Under the pieces are notes generated by a model that was given only the letters and a program-made list of their open reading frames with translations, was not told where the DNA came from and searched no databases. Made by a program: the position numbers and the translations under genes. Shown in pieces: positions 59,691 to 64,000 of a stretch of DNA of 64,000 nucleotides; the stretch's first letter is position 1, and each line of letters starts with the position of its first letter. Source of the stretch: Membranipora membranacea (lineage: Eukaryota > Bryozoa > Gymnolaemata > Cheilostomatida > Membraniporidae); contig OU612067.1 of assembly GCA_914767715.1 (NCBI GenBank), positions 29,300,162-29,364,161 on the forward strand. Reading direction: 5' to 3'.

Positions 59691-62600
59691 GTCAAAATTG
59701 TAATCAGAACAAATACTCACTCACTAGAGATTAACGGCATGTATATGTATATTAGATTAAGTATTAGAAACATTATTGATAAGATTAAGAAAAAATCTAC
59801 AAATATAGGAAGGATATTTGCTCCCATTATAACTTCTGAAATATTGTACTGCGCTGTACAGCCTAGCAACTGCATTATAGTGATATGCACTTTATTTTCA
59901 CCGATCAGATACATTGTCAGAAATATAGGATAACCAGAGACTATTATAGATATCTATAGATATCTATAGTGTGTGGGATAACTATGTTAACTATGTTAGT
60001 TGTTTACCTAAAATCATTGGAAAATGCAGTGCGAAGAAAAAAAATCATCAGATCAGGTCTTTGAAGAAAAATTCAATTTAATTGAGAAATTTGACTTTTC
60101 CTAGTGGGGCTGTTTGACAAGCATTTGTCGCGCACGTAGTCGACAGTAAGTATTGATGATTTAAAAGGGGCTATAACCACTTTTTCTCTACAAAGAAAAA
60201 ACATATGCAATAGCCTTTTGGCAACAAGATTCTGGCACTGATATTTTCCGGAATATATCAGATTGGCTTTACATGCTAAGGTCATAATCCTAAAAAATTA
60301 GACTGCCAAACCTCAGTGTCGGCACCAATCGGTGGGTGCCCCTCAAAACCACAGTGGTATGTAAGACACGCCAATATGTCTTGACGGTTGGCTGTCAATC
60401 ATTGATGAAGATTTGGCGAATATTTACTCACACGGTTTCTTACATATATGGCGCCAAATCGTCTCATTGAGTCTAGCGTGATGGAATTTTTTTTGTAAAA
60501 AATATTGTAGATTGATATATGAGCTAAATTTTATTTAAAGCTTTTATGCTAATTTGGTGGTGAAGAAAATTTATGAATTTGGTATAAACATGTAATATCT
60601 ATGTTTTTCTGTCATCAGCAAATCATTTATTGAAGCTGGCAAAATCTACCAAGGAATGCGCTACCGACCCACTTTGGCGCCACAAAATAATGGTGCTTTT
60701 AGTTTCTTAATTGAGTGCAATATTCATATTTGTGTGCGGAATTGCATGCTGCACTATTACAAGGTTGAAGTTAGGCAGAATTTTTTTTTGCCATTTCCAT
60801 TCATCACCATAATTCTGGTTATAGTTTACAGAGTGGCAACACAGCTTCAGAGGGGTCTAACCTTGGGTTAAATCCTGTATGATGAAATCTGTGCAGGTCT
60901 GGGGTGAAGGATGTAAAATGTAGGTACTGTGACACCCATTTAATCATTATGGAACCTTTGATAAGGAACCAATTAAAAGAACCAACAGTTTTCACTGAGT
61001 CATGTCCATTAGGAGTCCGAGTTCAGAATGCGATTCCCTTCACTATTATGATGAAAGGGCCGGTCAACAGAGGGGTTTAATTGATTTCACACTTTGAACC
61101 AGACTAATGGGACTTACTGAAACTAATTGTCAATTGTTTAATTTTCACTGATTGTAATTTAGAATCTGGTGGGCCTTTTTATGGGCCTTTTTTAAAGCTC
61201 TCAGCAGCCAGAGCTTACAGACATGTAAATTAGTGTCAGCTCTAAAAACTTCACCAAAGTTTGATGTTGTCTGTGAGGTCACAATCATCCTGCAGTTTTC
61301 TATCATGTTTATGTGGTGTATCTAGTATAATCCTACAGACAAGCAGGGGATAACCAAGATCGAATTTGTTTCAACTAACTCTCAAATGTTTGTCATCATA
61401 CACACCCAATATAAAATTTATCAGTTAAAAAGACAGTCTGGGAATGCCACAAAATGTTATGGTTTCCCCACGAAAAACCCAACTGGTAAAAAAAAACAAC
61501 AATATCCACACCATTTGCTCCAATCTATGAAAACCGGCAGATGACTGGCTGAAGATCTCAAAGATTTCCTTGACGACCCTACTTTGCCGTGATATCATGA
61601 CCCAAGTTATGCTAATAAACCTGAAATATTCAATTACAGGGCCGCTAATGGCATACCACTCATTCACAGACTGAACGCAAGTATCCATTACCCGATATAA
61701 TATCATGAGAGGGAGCTCTCACCCTGGGTCAGGGGCGGATCCAAATCCATCCCCAAAATCAGAATAAATTAATTAAAACATAGCTGACCTGTTCCACTTA
61801 TGAAATTTGGGTGCAGTTACAGGTTCTACTGTCCTGTGGGGAGGGATTCCCAGTCAATTCTGTGGAAAACCCACATATTAATGATTTATTATAACCGATG
61901 TCCAATATCCCACCACCAAAAAGGGCTGTAATAAGCCAAACAACATTAATATAATACATTCGGGTATTTTGTCAGCAACAATACGCCTCTTTTCACTACC
62001 CACCCGGGTCAGGGTTTAACACTGCTGTACCCTGGTAGGCTGGTACCTCCCGTCTGCCTGGTACAGACAACTCTATGATCGATTTTGCAAGTTGTTATGA
62101 TTTTCTGTGGCTAACCGATCAAATTGAATAATTTCATGTTTTGAAAAAATTAATGGTGTAATTAATTATCTGTATTGATTATCAACAGGTAGATTTCTAC
62201 ATCAAAATATTGATATATGATGTCATTTACTTCATAATTGTGGTTAAAATCAGACCATCATTGCAAATACCTGATTGGAATGTGAGCACAGGAGTGCATT
62301 GAATGTGCAGCCAGCATAGATAAGACAAGTGTTACAAAAAATTACATGCAGAAATTTTGGCAAATATAGAAGTCAAAGCATACCCAGCAATGTCCTGGAC
62401 TTCATAGAACAAATATTCATATATATAACACTTTCATTGATATAAGTATTATGATGTAAAATTATGAGCAGGATTATCAAAAATAATGGCAAAAATATTA
62501 TGTTTGAATAAAAAATTGTTGTAGTTGGCAGCACACACATTGTGTAAGATATCCGAAGTTTTTAAACCGGTAAAAAATGTGAATGAGTTATGAAGGAAGG

Positions 62601-63500
62601 CAAAGATTTTCATTGTTGAAACTTTATCCATCACACCCACTCTTTGGTCACATCAATAAAATAAATCTATGACCTATAATTGAGCAATTGATCTTGTCCA
62701 TCCGGTAGCAGCGCCTAAAACCAATCAAGAATACCAACATGTGAAACAGAACAAAGAAAAACACAAATAATGAACATGTAAAAAACATGAGAGGTTATTA
62801 TCGATAGGTAGCTTAGCGGTGACGTTTGAATTGAATTGTGGATTGATTAACATGTAAAAAACAGAGCACCAGAAACCTTATAAATAAATACTGAGATGAA
62901 AGACAACCTGAACAAAGAATAATTAATTCATGAATGATGGGAACCATTCATTCATAAGTTCCTCCGTAATTCTCAATTTGTCACAAAAGAAAAAAAGTTG
63001 TGTTAATAAATACATGATACTATAATATATATACCTGCTCTCCAGCTACGCTCTATAAGTTCTACTTGAGTTAAGCCAGATTGGAGGTGACCAAATATCA
63101 GCTACCACCAAACTTTAATAGCTAAGGTGGGAATTTATATAGAACTAATTACATTGAGTAAATATTAGCTAACCGTAAAAATTGTGTTTCTTCAAAATGT
63201 CTGAAAACAAAGTTAATAATATTTGTCATGTTACATTCCTGTAGTGGCGACAGGCAGGCATTAGAACAGCTCATTATTATAGGAAGTTCAATCAGGGAGG
63301 GTGAGGTATACCTCCCAAACTCCCTGGTTTAATGGAATTTTAATGCTTTGTTTGTTGCTTGTTTATGTTCTCCTGGTCATTATTTACTAACTTGAAAACC
63401 CAGAGGGAGTTATAACTGTGAATGGTACTGGATTGAAGAGACACGATATGCTATTACAAATACTGGTTTGAGAGAATTCTATAATATACGCATTTGTGGA
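59691..63500. other. Non-coding, nothing identified
   Basis: A short palindromic 'tatagatatctatagatatctatag' lies at about 59945-59969. Open frames such as 61706-61425 (minus) lack splice context or recognisable motifs. Confidence 0.45.
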
Positions 63501-63520
63501 ATCAATCAGTCAGTAGCCTA

Positions 63521-63791
63521 TATATACTACCTCTGTTTCTAATATAAAGAGCATGTCACCCTAGAACTTTGTTTTGAGTTTCGTTCTGCCGGAAACAGCT
63601 CCGGTATCGACTATCGAATCATACAGTTCCGTTTAAACAATCTCGGTAGCCTTCTCTCTAGAGCCAGCAGTGATAATTTTTTATTGACAATAACAGGTTG
63701 CGGCTATACCATCCCCAACAATTCAGCACAGGTACAAAAGCTACAAACCCGTCAGCTGTCTGACAATCGTGCAGCTGATCAAAGACGAAAC
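63521..63791 (+). other. Possible promoter and exon of a gene leaving the window
   Basis: 'cctatatatactacc' (about 63519-63533) could be a TATA box. 63697-63791 sits between 'caataacag' and GTAAGC and is open in two frames (for example CGYTIPNNSAQVQKLQTR). No family is recognised. The gene, if real, would continue beyond 64000. Confidence 0.3.
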
Positions 63792-64000
63792 GTAAGCTCT
63801 ACAGTTCTTCTTTCATATCTATTTCTAACTCGGAAGCCAGTATATGTTGGAATATGAATATATATATAAGTGTGTGTGTGTGTTACTCACTTGCGTCGGC
63901 TGGTTGAGTGTTACGACTATAAGACTATGTTTTATATATAAGTACAGCTCCAGAATGTCTGGCACCATGAGAGCTTCTCAGTGCTGATACTACTATCTGT

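Noticed and set aside
1-64000. CRISPR arrays, operons or bacterial-type signals
   Set aside because: Spliced genes, LINEs and SINEs show eukaryotic nuclear DNA; regular spacer-repeat arrays were not seen.

Overview
The window is AT-rich nuclear DNA from an invertebrate animal, probably marine. Genes are split by GT-AG introns, gene density is low, and transposable-element relics are frequent. The pentraxin family and the TSP1/trypsin domain mix are metazoan. The phylum cannot be fixed from sequence alone. All splice models below were built by eye from reading frames, splice sites and comparison between copies; none has transcript support.

Region 1 (1-4.2 kb) holds three exons of an uncharacterised protein on the minus strand and a short hAT-like element with its target duplication.

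Region 2 (about 4.4-48 kb) is a cluster built by repeated, partly inverted duplication of a unit made of upstream flank, TATA promoter, six coding exons plus a tiny first exon, and downstream flank. The gene encodes a secreted pentraxin-like lectin. Two copies look intact: plus strand 16958-20536 (250 aa) and minus strand 41293-37771 (249 aa). A third copy (25.2-27.5 kb) is broken in three independent ways. Others survive as a last exon (4.58 kb, 44.93 kb), a promoter plus first exon split by a large insertion (31.5-36.9 kb), or flanks only. Mobile elements have been inserted through the cluster: a nearly full-length LINE with ORF1 and ORF2 (7.6-11.35 kb, minus), fragments of a second LINE carried along by the duplications (5.64-6.84 and 43.06-43.96 kb), tRNA-derived SINEs (26.8 and 29.1 kb), elements with inverted termini and 8-bp target duplications (12.5 and 32.15 kb), a solo-LTR-like insertion (35.86 kb), a G6/C6-ended MITE (35.04 kb, relic at 12.4 kb) and a foldback-type array (45.2-47.0 kb).

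Region 3 (48-64 kb) is mostly unique non-coding sequence plus one clear gene at 53819-59005 (plus strand, 4 exons, 609 aa): a secreted mosaic of two thrombospondin type-1-like repeats and a trypsin-like serine protease with an intact catalytic triad. It has a TATA box and a TAATTA-rich upstream stretch that may be an enhancer.

The pentraxins and the mosaic protease both look like extracellular defence or matrix proteins, but nothing in the sequence links them in one pathway.
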